Part shown: one piece after another, positions 15,219 through 25,500 of the stretch
Numbering within the stretch: the first letter of the stretch is position 1
Layout of the letters: the number at the start of each line of letters is the position of its first letter
From: DSOI01 sp041394885
Lineage (GTDB): Bacteria > Acidobacteriota > Terriglobia > Bryobacterales > Bryobacteraceae
Direction of reading: 5' to 3'
DNA length: 64,000 nt
Assembly (NCBI GenBank): GCA_041394885.1
Contig: JAWKHI010000005.1
Span: 186,001-250,000, forward strand
Made by a program: the position numbers and the translations under genes
Notes under the pieces: model-generated
The model's input: the letters and a program-made list of their open reading frames with translations, nothing else
Told to the model about the DNA's origin: nothing
The model's database searches: none

Positions 15219-16715
15219 ATGTTTACATCGAGACGGCAGGCGCTCCGTTTGGCAGGCGGCGCTGCGATGGCCACAACTTTTCTTCCCATGACGGGTAAGT
15301 TCGCCGCTTGGTCACACCCCGCCGCGCAGAATCTCACCACCCGCGTGTTGGGCCGCACCGGCCGCCCCGTCACCACCTTTGGCCTCGCCGGCGGCAACAA
15401 AGTGATGTGGGAGTCGCCGGGCGATGAAGCCGCCGAGATTGTTGTGAAGGCGGTCCGCATGGGGATGACCTATCTCGAAACCGCGAATAACTATCAGTTG
15501 AGCCAGCGTAACTACCACAAGGCCTTTCGTATTCTCAATCTCATTCCCGGTGAGTCCGGGTACGATCACGGCCTCCGCGGACGTCTGTTTCTTGCCACCA
15601 AGACCGGGTTGCGCTATTCGCTCATTCGCGATGGCTCCAAGCCCTTGGGGCGGTCCTCCGGTGGCGGATCCACCTGCATCGACGATCTGATGCGGTCACT
15701 CACCCAATTCTTCGGCGACGGGAGCGGCTTCATTCCCGAAGGCGCCTACATCGATCTGATGCAGATCCATTTCATTTCGCACGAAGCCGAAGTGGATGCC
15801 ATCTACGAAGGCCTCGACAATCCCTCCGATCGGTCCTTGCCCCGGCTGGGCGCTCTAGCCGGGCTGGTCGATTTTCGCGACGGCACCAACCTCACCGGCT
15901 TGAACCCCGGCCACAAGAAGTACATCCGGCATATCGGAATTACAGGCCATGAGAACGCCGCGGCGCACATGTACGCCATCCGGCGCGACACCAAAAACGT
16001 GCTCGACACCCTCCTGGTGGCGCTCAATCCGAATGACCGGCACTACTTCTGCCACCAGACCAACTCCGCGCCAGTGGCCGCGGCCAAGGGGATGGGCATC
16101 ATCGGGATGAAGGTATTTGCCGACGGCGTCATGTACGGTCTCGAGAAAAAATACGCTTCCAAACCCGGGCAGAGCGTGCTCAGCGTCGGCCAACCCGGTA
16201 AGGTCTCTTATGAGGACTTCGTCCAGTACACGCTGTCGGTGCCCGGTGTCTCCACCGCCATCGCCGGCATCGGCCTGATCGACCGGAGCAATGATCCTTC
16301 CAAGGATCAACTCGTCGCGGACCTCGCCGCGGCCCAGATCCGCGAGCCCCTCAACACGGCCCGGATGCGGCAGATCGAGGAACGCACCGCCTCACTGCAC
16401 GGTACCGATACCAACTTCTTCCAGCGGACTGCCGTCGGCATGGTGGGCCCGCGCGACGTACGGGTCGAGGGCGGCGGACGCGTGCTCTGGAATACCGCCT
16501 ACGCCGCCGGCGACCCAATCGTCCGCTACGAAATATGGCGTCGCGACGAAAAGATTGCCGGCGTGCCCTTCGCTCCCCAAACCACCATGGCGCCCTTCGT
16601 CTACGTCGATAAAGACGCGCCGGCCGGAAATTCCGGCGGCGTCTGGTACAAAGTGCGCGCCGTCGACTCGGCTGGCAATCACGCAGATTCGATGTCGGTG
16701 AAGCGGTTTGGCTAG
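15219..16715 (+). CDS. Exported aldo/keto reductase with C-terminal fibronectin-like domain
   Basis: The 498-residue protein starts at ATG 15219 with a Tat-like leader (MFTSRRQALRLAGGAAMATT). The AKR barrel follows: LGRTGRPVTTFGLAGGNKVM, TYLETANNYQLS, LATKTGLRYS, IDLMQIHFIS, YIRHIGITGHEN and GIIGMKVFADGVM. The last 90 residues look like a fibronectin type III beta sandwich (YEIWRRDEKIAG, then WYKVRAVDSAGNH), an uncommon addition. It probably acts on a carbohydrate in the periplasm; cofactor supply there is an open question. Its stop overlaps the stop of the convergent isomerase gene through a shared ctag. Confidence 0.8.
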   Translation: MFTSRRQALRLAGGAAMATTFLPMTGKFAAWSHPAAQNLTTRVLGRTGRPVTTFGLAGGNKVMWESPGDEAAEIVVKAVRMGMTYLETANNYQLSQRNYHKAFRILNLIPGESGYDHGLRGRLFLATKTGLRYSLIRDGSKPLGRSSGGGSTCIDDLMRSLTQFFGDGSGFIPEGAYIDLMQIHFISHEAEVDAIYEGLDNPSDRSLPRLGALAGLVDFRDGTNLTGLNPGHKKYIRHIGITGHENAAAHMYAIRRDTKNVLDTLLVALNPNDRHYFCHQTNSAPVAAAKGMGIIGMKVFADGVMYGLEKKYASKPGQSVLSVGQPGKVSYEDFVQYTLSVPGVSTAIAGIGLIDRSNDPSKDQLVADLAAAQIREPLNTARMRQIEERTASLHGTDTNFFQRTAVGMVGPRDVRVEGGGRVLWNTAYAAGDPIVRYEIWRRDEKIAGVPFAPQTTMAPFVYVDKDAPAGNSGGVWYKVRAVDSAGNHADSMSVKRFG

Positions 16716-17614
16716 GCTGCCGCGGCCCGCAGCCCGTTGAGTACGCTCTCCATGTACTCCCGGGCGCGCCGTGCCAGCGCGTCCACGCCTTCCGGCGCCG
16801 CCGGCCTCGCCACCAGCGGCTCGAAAATATTTTCGAACGCCAGTGGCATCGTATGTCCGGTGTTCATCACCGGCTCGAATAGCCTGTAATGGTCGATCTC
16901 TCCGAATCCAGGGCCGCAGTCCTGATCCTTGGGGTGGTCGCGATGGTCCTTGATCGCGAATGCGCGTACGTGTTGCCAGCACGCGCGAATGTCGGGGATG
17001 GGATCGTGACTTTCATAGTCCAGCACATTGCCGGCGTCGTAGCACATCTTCACGCCGTCATCGGAGACGTCGCTCAGGATCCGGGCGATGTCGGCGCCAG
17101 TGGCCGTGTTGCCGCCGTGCTGCTTCACAACCACCAGAACCCCGGCCTGGCGTGCCAACGGCCCGGCGTGTTTCAACGTGCGGATCGCGCTGTCGTATTG
17201 GCCTCGCTCTGTTTTCCCGAACGTCAGCACGAACCCGATGCCCGCCGCCGCGGCCTGCTCGATGCGCCGCGCGTGCGCTTCCGGCCCCTCGGGCGCCTCG
17301 ATGTTCACCTGAGTGAACATCATCACCGGCGCGAGGCCCTCGTCGCGGCACTGGGCCGCCAACTGGCGGGCCTTGGCTGGCGAGTCGCGCCAGTCGATGA
17401 CGGGCACGCGCTTGCCGGATGAATCCGGGTGAGTAGTGCCCCACGCCACGTACTCGTACCCCGCTCCGCGGATGCCCTTCAGCGATCGCGCGAACGGAAA
17501 TGGACTGTACGGCAAAGTCATGCATGCCAGTTGAAATCGGGTCGCGGCCGGCGGAGCCGCTGCCAGGGCGATGGGGGCGGCGGTCGACGAGGCAAGAAAG
17601 CGGCGTCGCGTCAT
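16712..17614 (-). CDS. Exported sugar phosphate isomerase/epimerase (xylose isomerase-like TIM barrel)
   Basis: The 300-residue protein starts at ATG 17614 with a twin-arginine leader (MTRRRFLASSTAAPIALAAA). The AP_endonuc_2-type barrel shows AGYEYVAWGT, EGLAPVMMFTQVNIEAPEG, GVLVVVKQHGGN, VKMCYDAGNVLDYES, HVRAFAIKDHRDH and LAFENIF. Metal-binding His, Asp and Glu residues are at the expected strand ends. Such proteins isomerise or epimerise sugars and often neighbour Gfo/Idh enzymes. It is divergent from the oxidoreductase at 17636, with about 20 bp between the two starts. Confidence 0.82.
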   Translation of the reverse strand: MTRRRFLASSTAAPIALAAAPPAATRFQLACMTLPYSPFPFARSLKGIRGAGYEYVAWGTTHPDSSGKRVPVIDWRDSPAKARQLAAQCRDEGLAPVMMFTQVNIEAPEGPEAHARRIEQAAAAGIGFVLTFGKTERGQYDSAIRTLKHAGPLARQAGVLVVVKQHGGNTATGADIARILSDVSDDGVKMCYDAGNVLDYESHDPIPDIRACWQHVRAFAIKDHRDHPKDQDCGPGFGEIDHYRLFEPVMNTGHTMPLAFENIFEPLVARPAAPEGVDALARRAREYMESVLNGLRAAAA

Positions 17615-17635
17615 ACCCGTTACAATACACCCATT

Positions 17636-18751
17636 ATGAGCACTCGACGTATCTTTCTCGCGGCAACCGCGGCTGCCTCCGCGATGCACGCGCAGCAGCG
17701 CGAAATCCGTGTGGCCCACATCGGAATCGGCAATCGCGGTACCTCGCTGTTGAAGCAGGTGCTCGAGCAGCGAAACGTCAAGGTGGCCGCGGTCTGCGAT
17801 ACCGACGCCGGCAAGCGCGATGCTGCCCAGAGTCTCGCCGCGCGCGACAATCCGAAGTCCTACACCGAATGGCGCAAGGTGCTGGAACTGGCCGATGTCG
17901 ACGCGATTTTCATTGCAACGCCCTGCAACCTCCACGCCCCCATGGCGGCCGCCGCCCTGGAAGCCGGTAAGTACGTCTATTGCGAGAAGCCCTTGGGCGT
18001 CGAGCCCGAGCAGGTGGCGGACGTGCTGAAAGCCGCCCGCGGCGCCAAGACCTGGCTCCAGATCGGGCAGCAGTTGCGCTACTACCCACATATCCGTGAA
18101 GCCATCCGGCAGTTGCACGACGAACGGGCCATCGGCAAACTGCTTGTCATCCAGGCGCAGCGGAACTCCACGCCCGTCGAGCCCGGCAAGGAGCGCGAGC
18201 GCCCCGCCTGGTATCTCGACGTGAAGCAGAGCGGTAATCTTATCGTCGAAAACGCCGTCCACAACATCGACGTCTGTAACTGGGTGGCCCGCAGCCGTCC
18301 AGTGAGTGCGTATGGCTACGGCAAAAAATATCTTCCCGTGCCGTCTGTGCCCGCGAACACTAACTTCATGGATGGCTTCAGCGTGTCTTATATCTATGAA
18401 AACGACATGCATTTGGACTACAGCCAGTTGTACCTGCATCCGCGCATGATGAAGGAATTCCGTAACGGCCAGTGGTATCTCGTATTCGGTGAAAAAGGGT
18501 CGGTGGAGATCAACAGCGGCATGGTCTATCCCATGTGGGGCGAGCCGCGCAAGTATCTGGGCGGGGATAAAAACTGGGATCAACTGCGCGACAATGCTAC
18601 CGCCGAGTTCTTCCGCTGCATCCGCGAGAACGAAAAACCATTCGCGGATATCGAAGTAGCCGCGACGGCGGCGATCACCGTCATCATGGGCCGCGAGGCG
18701 ATTTACCGGAAGCGGATGGTGACGTGGAAGGAGCTGGGCGTGGACGTGTAA
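17636..18751 (+). CDS. Exported Gfo/Idh/MocA-family oxidoreductase
   Basis: The 371-residue protein starts at ATG 17636 with a signal sequence (MSTRRIFLAATAAASAMHAQ). The Rossmann fold begins REIRVAHIGIGNRG, and the family motif appears as YVYCEKPLGVEPEQV. The C-terminal domain has GNLIVENAVHNIDVCNWV and GYGKKYLP. It is closer to the classical family than the oxidoreductase at 14084. With the adjacent isomerase and AKR it suggests an extracytoplasmic sugar-conversion set, though no substrate is identifiable. Its stop codon is the first of three copies of a 15-bp repeat. Confidence 0.85.
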   Translation: MSTRRIFLAATAAASAMHAQQREIRVAHIGIGNRGTSLLKQVLEQRNVKVAAVCDTDAGKRDAAQSLAARDNPKSYTEWRKVLELADVDAIFIATPCNLHAPMAAAALEAGKYVYCEKPLGVEPEQVADVLKAARGAKTWLQIGQQLRYYPHIREAIRQLHDERAIGKLLVIQAQRNSTPVEPGKERERPAWYLDVKQSGNLIVENAVHNIDVCNWVARSRPVSAYGYGKKYLPVPSVPANTNFMDGFSVSYIYENDMHLDYSQLYLHPRMMKEFRNGQWYLVFGEKGSVEINSGMVYPMWGEPRKYLGGDKNWDQLRDNATAEFFRCIRENEKPFADIEVAATAAITVIMGREAIYRKRMVTWKELGVDV

Positions 18752-18786
18752 GTCAAGGCCGTGTAAGTCAAGGCCGTGTAAGTTGC
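18745..18786. repeat. 15-bp tandem repeat at the oxidoreductase stop codon
   Basis: The unit CGTGTAAGTCAAGGC occurs twice exactly (18745-18759, 18760-18774), and a third copy is partial (from 18775, CGTGTAAGTTG). Each copy carries the GTG TAA that ends the upstream gene, so the duplication leaves the protein unchanged. Confidence 0.9.
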
Positions 18787-18797
18787 GGACTTGAAAG

Positions 18798-19562
18798 TTA
18801 CTCCCACGGCCGGTCCTTCACGAAAGCGAAGTGGTTGAGTAACGGACGTGCCGTGCCGAAACGGCGTCGATACGCTCCAATCCAATCGGCCGCCAATTCG
18901 CTCTGCGCGGTGGCCAAATCGACCTCCCCGCTGCAGACCATGGACCGTAGACGATCCTCGAGCGCATCCTTCACCCGCGAGTTCCATTCCCCTGCGTCGT
19001 AGCGTTGAGGCCAGAGGTTGCTGGCGTCGGCCGATCCACCCAGGGCTGGCGTCACCAGGTAATCGAGTTCATAGTTCCCCGGGGCGGGAGCGATGCCGTA
19101 GCGGTCGAAGACGGATTTCGCCACGGCCGGATCGATGGGCGGCGGCTCCCGCTCCGGCTCCGCGCACAACATTTGCGCCGACGTCGATACGATGCTTCCA
19201 GGCGTCAGGCCGGGATCGGGCCGTTCCACGTGCCGGTCGGGGCCGCGCCGCAACAGCAACGCCGCGCCGGTGATGACCAGAAGAATCGCTGCCGCCATCG
19301 CCGGAAACGCGAGGGCCCATCGCCGCGGACGCGCCAATTGTGCCGCGAGCCGCGCCCGCGCCGGCTCCGGTGAGGGAACATATGGGTCCACGGCGCTGGA
19401 TTCCAGTTGGGCGAACTCCGCCACGGATTCTTCCAGGTAGTGGATGCGATGGGCGCACACAGGGCATGCGCCTACATGATTGTCGACGGCGGCGCATCGC
19501 TCGCCATCCAGTTCGCAGGCCGCATACAGCAGCAGATCGCCATCGGAAACATGATCCCTCAT
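18798..19562 (-). CDS. Membrane anti-sigma factor with zinc-finger motif
   Basis: The 254-residue protein has an N-terminal anti-sigma zinc-binding helix with His29, Cys33 and Cys36 (NHVGACPVC). A single membrane helix at about 86-108 follows (AMAAAILLVITGAALLL), then a periplasmic part. The C-terminal half includes NLWPQRYDAGEWNSRVKDALEDR and a VDLATAQSELAADWI segment. I recall this motif from many acidobacterial proteins, but its function is unknown to me. The gene overlaps the sigma-factor start/stop by four bases, the usual arrangement for a cognate pair: the zinc domain would hold the sigma factor at the membrane until a signal releases it. Confidence 0.82.
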   Translation of the reverse strand: MRDHVSDGDLLLYAACELDGERCAAVDNHVGACPVCAHRIHYLEESVAEFAQLESSAVDPYVPSPEPARARLAAQLARPRRWALAFPAMAAAILLVITGAALLLRRGPDRHVERPDPGLTPGSIVSTSAQMLCAEPEREPPPIDPAVAKSVFDRYGIAPAPGNYELDYLVTPALGGSADASNLWPQRYDAGEWNSRVKDALEDRLRSMVCSGEVDLATAQSELAADWIGAYRRRFGTARPLLNHFAFVKDRPWE

Positions 19563-20101
19563 TGGCGCGCCGCCTCAATACGCGCCAGGGCGCGTTCCAT
19601 GGAAACGGCGACACTGCCGAGCGAGATGTCCAGAACGCCGGCGATCTCCCGGTACCGCAGGCCCTCGGCCCGGAGTTGGAGCACCGCGCGATCCTGTGGC
19701 CCGAGCGCCCGCATCACGGCCAGCAGTTGACGGTACCGCTGGTTGTCCTGCACCCGCTGCTCGGGGGTTGGATCGGGCGCCGCGGCGAAATCTTCGAGCG
19801 GGGTCGCGCGCGCGCCCGATCGGCGCAGCAGCTTCAGCGCCTGATTATGCGCTACCTTGAACACCCAACCTCGCAGATTGGTGCGCGGCTTCTCGCTGCG
19901 CAGATGCTCGAACAGCGCCAGAAACGCTTCCTGAATGACTTCTTCCGCATCGGCCGCGTCCAGGCCCTGGCCGAGAAGAAACCGGAACAAGGGCGTTCGG
20001 AGTTGATCGAACAGCGCCACCACTTCCTGTTCCAGTCGCTCCTGGCCTGCGGCGGCGTGTTCGCTGACAAACGGGATGGACGCGGGGACACCCAAGACCA
20101 A
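19559..20101 (-). CDS. ECF-type RNA polymerase sigma factor
   Basis: The 180-residue protein has region 2 at about 30-95 (ADAEEVIQEAFLALFEHL and LRGWVFKVAHNQALKLLRR) and region 4 at about 120-175 (ALGPQDRAVLQLRAEGLRYREIA, then GSVAVSMERALARIEA, the helix-turn-helix). There is no region 1.1 or 3. It starts at ATG 20101 and overlaps the downstream anti-sigma gene. The divergent TonB receptor starts only 60 bp away, so this pair may control it; I did not find a convincing ECF promoter in that gap. Confidence 0.88.
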   Translation of the reverse strand: MVLGVPASIPFVSEHAAAGQERLEQEVVALFDQLRTPLFRFLLGQGLDAADAEEVIQEAFLALFEHLRSEKPRTNLRGWVFKVAHNQALKLLRRSGARATPLEDFAAAPDPTPEQRVQDNQRYRQLLAVMRALGPQDRAVLQLRAEGLRYREIAGVLDISLGSVAVSMERALARIEAARQ

Positions 20102-20160
20102 TCATTATATGACGTACCAGGAACCGCGGGACAAAGAAAAACTGAACAAACACGACGGCG

Positions 20161-22491
20161 ATGGAATGTTCTCATATGCGGAATCGCGGCTCCCGTGCGG
20201 GAGCGTTGCTGGCCACCCTCTGGCTCCTCGGATTGCGCCTGCCCTTGCCCGGGCAATTGATGGAAGGGGAGCTATCGGTCGTCGTCACCGATCCGAGCGG
20301 AGAGGCAGTCGCCGGAGCATCCGTGCGCCTGGCCGGACGAAGCCCGGAGTTCGCAGCCGCCGCCTTCACCGATGCCCGCGGCACGGCTCGGCTGCTGCGC
20401 CTTCCTTTGGGACGCTATCGCCTCACCGTGTCGCGAGACGGGTTTGAGGAATGGAGCGAGGATGTGGAATCGCGGTCTGCGATTCCGCAGGAAGTGGCCG
20501 TGCGCCTGCGCGTGGGCGCCGTGCGGTCCGCGGTCACCGTGAGCGGCGATGCCCCGCTTCTCGATACCGCACAGCCCTTGATGATCATGCAGGCTGGCCG
20601 CGATCAAATCGAGGAAACCGCGGGGACGACTCTCGGCCGCGGCCTCGTCGACGTGGTAACCACCATGCCCGGCTGGCTGCTCGAGTCGGGCGCCGTGCTC
20701 CACCCGCGCGGTTCCGAGTACGACACCCAGTATGTCGTTGACGGGATGCCACTCTACGACAACCGCTCTCTCGCTTTTGCGCCCGCCTTCGAGAATGAGG
20801 AGTTCGAACAGATCAACGTGATGACGGCGGGGATTCCCGCCGAATTTGGCCGGCGGTTGGGGGGCGTGATTGCCTTGGACACACGGCGCCAGTCCACGCT
20901 CGGCTATCGGGGTGAGGCGTCCTACGAACGGGGCAGTTTCGCCAGTCTCGCTGGAGCAGCGGGGCAATCGTACCGGACACAGGCTACGGCCCTCTCGCTC
21001 CGCGCGCACGGGGGAATGACCCATCGCTACCTGGATCCGCCCTCAATCGACAACTTCACCAATCGCGCCAGCGCGGCCGGCGTCGACGCTCGGCTGGATC
21101 GCGACGTTTCGGCCTCCGATCGCGTGAATATCTATTTCCGGTCCAATCGGACCAACTTCCTCGTCCCCAACGATCCCGAACAGCAGGAAGCCGGGCAAAG
21201 GCAAGATCGGCGCGCCAGCGAAACAGCCGGCCAACTGCACTGGCAGCACACCTTCTCGCCCCGGGCCGTGGGCGCCGTGCGCGCCATGATGCGTGACCTT
21301 TCCGCGCGGTTGTGGAGCAATCCCCTCGCCACCCCGGTCCACGCGGACCAGGACCGTGGATTCGGAGAGGCGGCGGTGATCGGGACAGCCACCATCGAAG
21401 AAGAGCACCACACCGTGAAGCTCGGTGGTGACTTTCGCGCTTCCTGGATTCGCGAACGATTCGCCCTCGCTGAGCCTGGCGCTTTCCCGTCCGTCCTCTT
21501 CGATTTTCACGACCGCCGCCGCAGCACCGCCTCGTCTGCATTTGTCCAGGACTATCTCCGGTGGGGCCGATTCTCGGCTAACGTCGGCGTCCGCGTCGAT
21601 CGCTACCGGCTCTTTGAAACCGAAACGGCGGCGAGCCCCCGCCTGGCGGCAAGTTACTTCATTCCCAAGGTGGACTTATTGCTTCGCGCCGCCTATGATC
21701 GCGTCTTTCAGCCGGCTCCCATCGAGAATTTGCTTCTGAGTAGCGCCGCGCCGAACCTCGGCATAGAAGGTGTCGAGGAATCCTTGCCGGTCCCCGCCAG
21801 CCGGGGGAACTTCTTTGAAGTGGGCCTGCGTAGGGCCCTGGGCAACGTCCTCCGTGTCGACCTCACTCACTACTGGCGCCGGTTTCGGAACTACTCCGAC
21901 GATGATGTCTTTCTCAATACCGGCCTCGGCTTCCCCATTTCGTTCGATCGTGCCCGGATCGCTGGCACCGAACTGCGGCTGGAGATGCCTCGCCGCCGCG
22001 GCGTATCGGCCTTCGCCAGTTACTCGAACATGACCGGAAAAGCCCAGTCCCCCGTCACCGGCGGACTCTTCATCGAAGGCGGCGAGGCCGACGAATTGCG
22101 CGGCGTTGTCCGCCGCTTCCCCATCACCCAGGATCAGCGCAACACGCTCGCGGCGCAGGTTCGCCTGGAGCCGGCGCAACGCGTTTGGGTCCGCGCCGGC
22201 GCGCGCTACGGTAGCGGTTTACCGTTTGAGGCCGAGGACGAAGAAGCCGATTTCCCCGCCGCGATCCTCGAGCGAGTGAACTTCGAACGGGGGCGCCTCA
22301 AGCCCAATTTCAGCTTGGATCTCTCTGCGGGCGTCCGTGTGGCCGAGAGCGAGGGGCGCGTCGTGTCCATGCAAGTGGACGCGCGCAACGTGTCGGACAG
22401 GCTGAATCTGATCAACTTCAGCGGCCTGTTTTCCGGCACCGCCATCGCCCCCGGCCGGCAGGTAAGTTTCCAGTTGCGCGTTCGGTTCTGA
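20161..22491 (+). CDS. TonB-dependent receptor, Oar-like, with carboxypeptidase-regulatory domain
   Basis: The product is 776 residues from ATG 20161; ATG 20176 (MRNRGSRAG) is an equally good start. A signal peptide is followed by a CarboxypepD_reg domain (ELSVVVTDPSGEAVAGASV) at about 38-115. The plug domain follows (SAVTVSGDAPLLDT and YVVDGMPLYDN), then a long barrel rich in alternating aromatic and charged residues. The barrel ends QVSFQLRVRF with a C-terminal Phe, as in outer membrane proteins. Such receptors import large substrates using TonB energy. The divergent ECF sigma/anti-sigma pair suggests surface-signalled control. Confidence 0.87.
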   Translation: MECSHMRNRGSRAGALLATLWLLGLRLPLPGQLMEGELSVVVTDPSGEAVAGASVRLAGRSPEFAAAAFTDARGTARLLRLPLGRYRLTVSRDGFEEWSEDVESRSAIPQEVAVRLRVGAVRSAVTVSGDAPLLDTAQPLMIMQAGRDQIEETAGTTLGRGLVDVVTTMPGWLLESGAVLHPRGSEYDTQYVVDGMPLYDNRSLAFAPAFENEEFEQINVMTAGIPAEFGRRLGGVIALDTRRQSTLGYRGEASYERGSFASLAGAAGQSYRTQATALSLRAHGGMTHRYLDPPSIDNFTNRASAAGVDARLDRDVSASDRVNIYFRSNRTNFLVPNDPEQQEAGQRQDRRASETAGQLHWQHTFSPRAVGAVRAMMRDLSARLWSNPLATPVHADQDRGFGEAAVIGTATIEEEHHTVKLGGDFRASWIRERFALAEPGAFPSVLFDFHDRRRSTASSAFVQDYLRWGRFSANVGVRVDRYRLFETETAASPRLAASYFIPKVDLLLRAAYDRVFQPAPIENLLLSSAAPNLGIEGVEESLPVPASRGNFFEVGLRRALGNVLRVDLTHYWRRFRNYSDDDVFLNTGLGFPISFDRARIAGTELRLEMPRRRGVSAFASYSNMTGKAQSPVTGGLFIEGGEADELRGVVRRFPITQDQRNTLAAQVRLEPAQRVWVRAGARYGSGLPFEAEDEEADFPAAILERVNFERGRLKPNFSLDLSAGVRVAESEGRVVSMQVDARNVSDRLNLINFSGLFSGTAIAPGRQVSFQLRVRF

Positions 22492-22538
22492 AAAATTGTT
22501 TGTAACGGTTTGGCCCCCAGTGTCACTTCCTAGACACT

Positions 22539-25500
22539 ATGGCTCAACCTCTGTCCTTGGACTGGACGAAACGGGAAAAGAACTCGTTTGACTTTATCGT
22601 GGTCGGCTCCGGCTACGGCGGGGCAATCACCGCGGCGCGGCTGGCCGGATCCGCTTCCAAGCCGAGCGTCTGCATTCTTGAACGCGGACGCGAATGGGCT
22701 GTCGGCGACTTTCCGGATTCGGCGGTCGGTTGGGCCACTGGGCAGCGCGGCCCCCTAAACCCCCTCGGCCTCTATGAGGTCCTCAACTATCCGGACATCT
22801 CCGTGTTGAAGGGGTCCGGGTTGGGCGGTACATCGCTCGTCAATGCCAACGTGGCCATCGTGCCCGATGCTCACGCCTTCAAGCAGGACGGCTGGCCCAG
22901 CGGCGTCAACCGCGACTCGTTGCAGGACTTCTACCGCTTGGCGCACGACACACTCGCCGCCACCCCACATCCGGATGCGATGTCGCTTCCCAAGGTGCAG
23001 GCATTGAAACGCCGCGGGGATCAGCTCGGGTTGGATGTCACCGCGCTCGATCTCGCCGTTACCTTCGAAGATCGTGACAACGCGCAGGGTGTGCATCAGC
23101 CCAAGTGCACCGGATGCGGCGATTGTGTCTCCGGCTGCAACGTCGGGGCGAAGAACACTCTCGCCATGAATTACCTTCCCCTTGCCAGCAAGAACGGCGC
23201 GGAGATCTATACACAGTGCGAGGTGGAAAGCGTCGAGAAGTTGTCCGGTGGCGGATGGCGCGTCCACGGCTACTACGTGAAGGACGCCGTGAAGAAACAG
23301 AAGTTCACGCTCGAAGCCGGTAATGTGATCCTTTCCGCCGGAGCCATCAACAGCACGGAGATCCTGTTGCGGTCCGCCGACAAACGCGGCCTCTCGATTT
23401 CTCCCGCCGCCGGAACCAAGTTCGGCGGCAACGGCGATTTCTTCGGCCTGTCCTATAACGGCGATACGCCCACCCGCGTGCTTGGATTCGGAACCAATCC
23501 GCCCGACCAGACGTGGAAGGACAATCCCCCAGGTCCGTCGATCGTGGCGATCTTGAAGTACGCGGCTACGGCCTCCAACAGCGCCTTCACGATCGAGGAT
23601 CTCAGCTTCCCCTCCGCCGCCGTGCGCGCCGCCCAAGTCACCTTCGCCACGCTGCCCAACAAGGAAGATACCGATGTGGGCGACGAAATGCAGGAGATGC
23701 GGCGCGCCATCCAGGATACTCTTGGCGCCAAGCCCTACGGCGAAAACGGCGCGCTCAATCACACCATGCTTTACCTCTGCATGGGTTTTGACGATCAACG
23801 CGGCTACTTCGTGCTCGACAAACGCGGCGTGCAGGTGCGCTGGCCCGGTGCGGGCCGCCAGCCCGTGTTCGGGATGATCAATGAAGAATTGCGCCGCCAC
23901 GCACGCCGCGAAGGCGCCAGTTTCCTCGCCAATCCGCTCTGGGAGTTCATGCGCCTTCCCGTGCGGCACCTCGTCACTGCCCATCCCCTCGGCGGCCTGC
24001 CGATGGGCGAAGACTACATGGCCGGCGCCGTCGACCAATGGGGCCGCGTATTTGCGGGTGACGGCAGCGTCCATGACGGCCTCTTCGTCGCCGATGGCTC
24101 CGTCCTGCCCGCCGCCCTTGGCGTCAATCCCTTCCTCACCATTTCGGCGGTGTCGGAGCGCATCGCGGCCCGCAAGATTCGCCAAATGGCAGGCGACGCC
24201 TATCCCGCACCCCCAGCCCCCGTCGCTATGCCCAGTGTCGACGCCGTGGACGCCATTTCCAAGAGCGAAGTGGAACTGGATCGCATCTTTGAGCGCGTGC
24301 AGTCCCGCGAGATCGGAATCATGTTGAACGCCGGCGGCAGGACGGTCGATCAGGCGCAGCGCCGTATCCGGAACGACGACTTCTGGAAGGGCTTTTTTCC
24401 CAAGGGGCATGTGCTGGACGCCATGTCGTCCATGCTGTTCACGTCGTTCCGGAAAAAGTTCTTCAAACAAGGCGGCAAGTTCGCCGGGCTCACCAGCGAC
24501 ACCGACGGCGTGATCAATGCCCGCAACAGTATTGAGGAGATCGATCTCAAGAAAGCCGCCGGTGACCTCAAGCCCGGCAAGTACATCCTCCTGAAGTATC
24601 TTGACCCGCCATGGCAAGGTTTCTATGACGTGTTCCGTGTAGTGAATGAAGACCTGCTGATCGGGCGCGTCTACTTGGGCGAATATCCCAACGGGCAGCG
24701 GATGTTCACCTTTCCCATGACCCGGCGCTACTCGTTCTCTCAAATGACGGTGGAAGATCACCGGACCCTGTTCGCCGGCGCCACAAAACCGACCGCGTTC
24801 GAACTGGCTGGCGCATGGCGCATGGACACCATCTCCAACGCCAACCAGGCGGCCGGCGTCGCATGGCTGGCGTTTGAGAACAAGCCCGATGGCCGCTTGG
24901 AGAGCCGGTATCAGTTGATGGGATTGATTGAAGGCTTGGTGGCGCCCAGCTTCGCCCGCGATCACTTCCAGTTGGACGACTTCACTCCTTTCAACGACGA
25001 GATCCGAAAGGTGGACGACAACCTCTTGATCGGCAAGTGGATCACCGAGGAGCCCGCGCTCGTTCCCGGATCGCTGCCCGTCGATCTCGGGCTTTTTCAT
25101 CGCGAGCCCGCTGGTCCCGATGGCAAGGCGAGGTGGGGTTTCTACTACTTGCTCACCAAGGCGGAGGGAACGGCTCATCTGCCGGCTAACACGATCCTTA
25201 CGCCCTTCCTCGATCATCAGTTGCCGCGCGGCGTGGGCATGACTTTCGACGAAGAGATGGTGGGCCGCCACTGGAATGGCGCTACTGTCCCGTCTGCCGA
25301 TCGCGCCGGTGACCTGACCATCGCCGAGCGCGGCGACGCAGGTTCGGCGGCTTGCACCTTCCAGGTCCGCATGCGGATCGGCGACGTCAACGAGTTCGTC
25401 GACGGCCGCGAACACGAGGCGCGGCTCAGCGGCAAGATCCGCTTTGACGACTTCCTGGACGGCGGTATGCGCGAGTTCACCATTGACCCCGGCAAGAGCT

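Noticed and set aside
20102..20160. ECF-type promoter between the sigma factor and TonB receptor genes
   Set aside because: A GGAACC box is present but no matching -10 at the right distance, so autoregulation is not supported.
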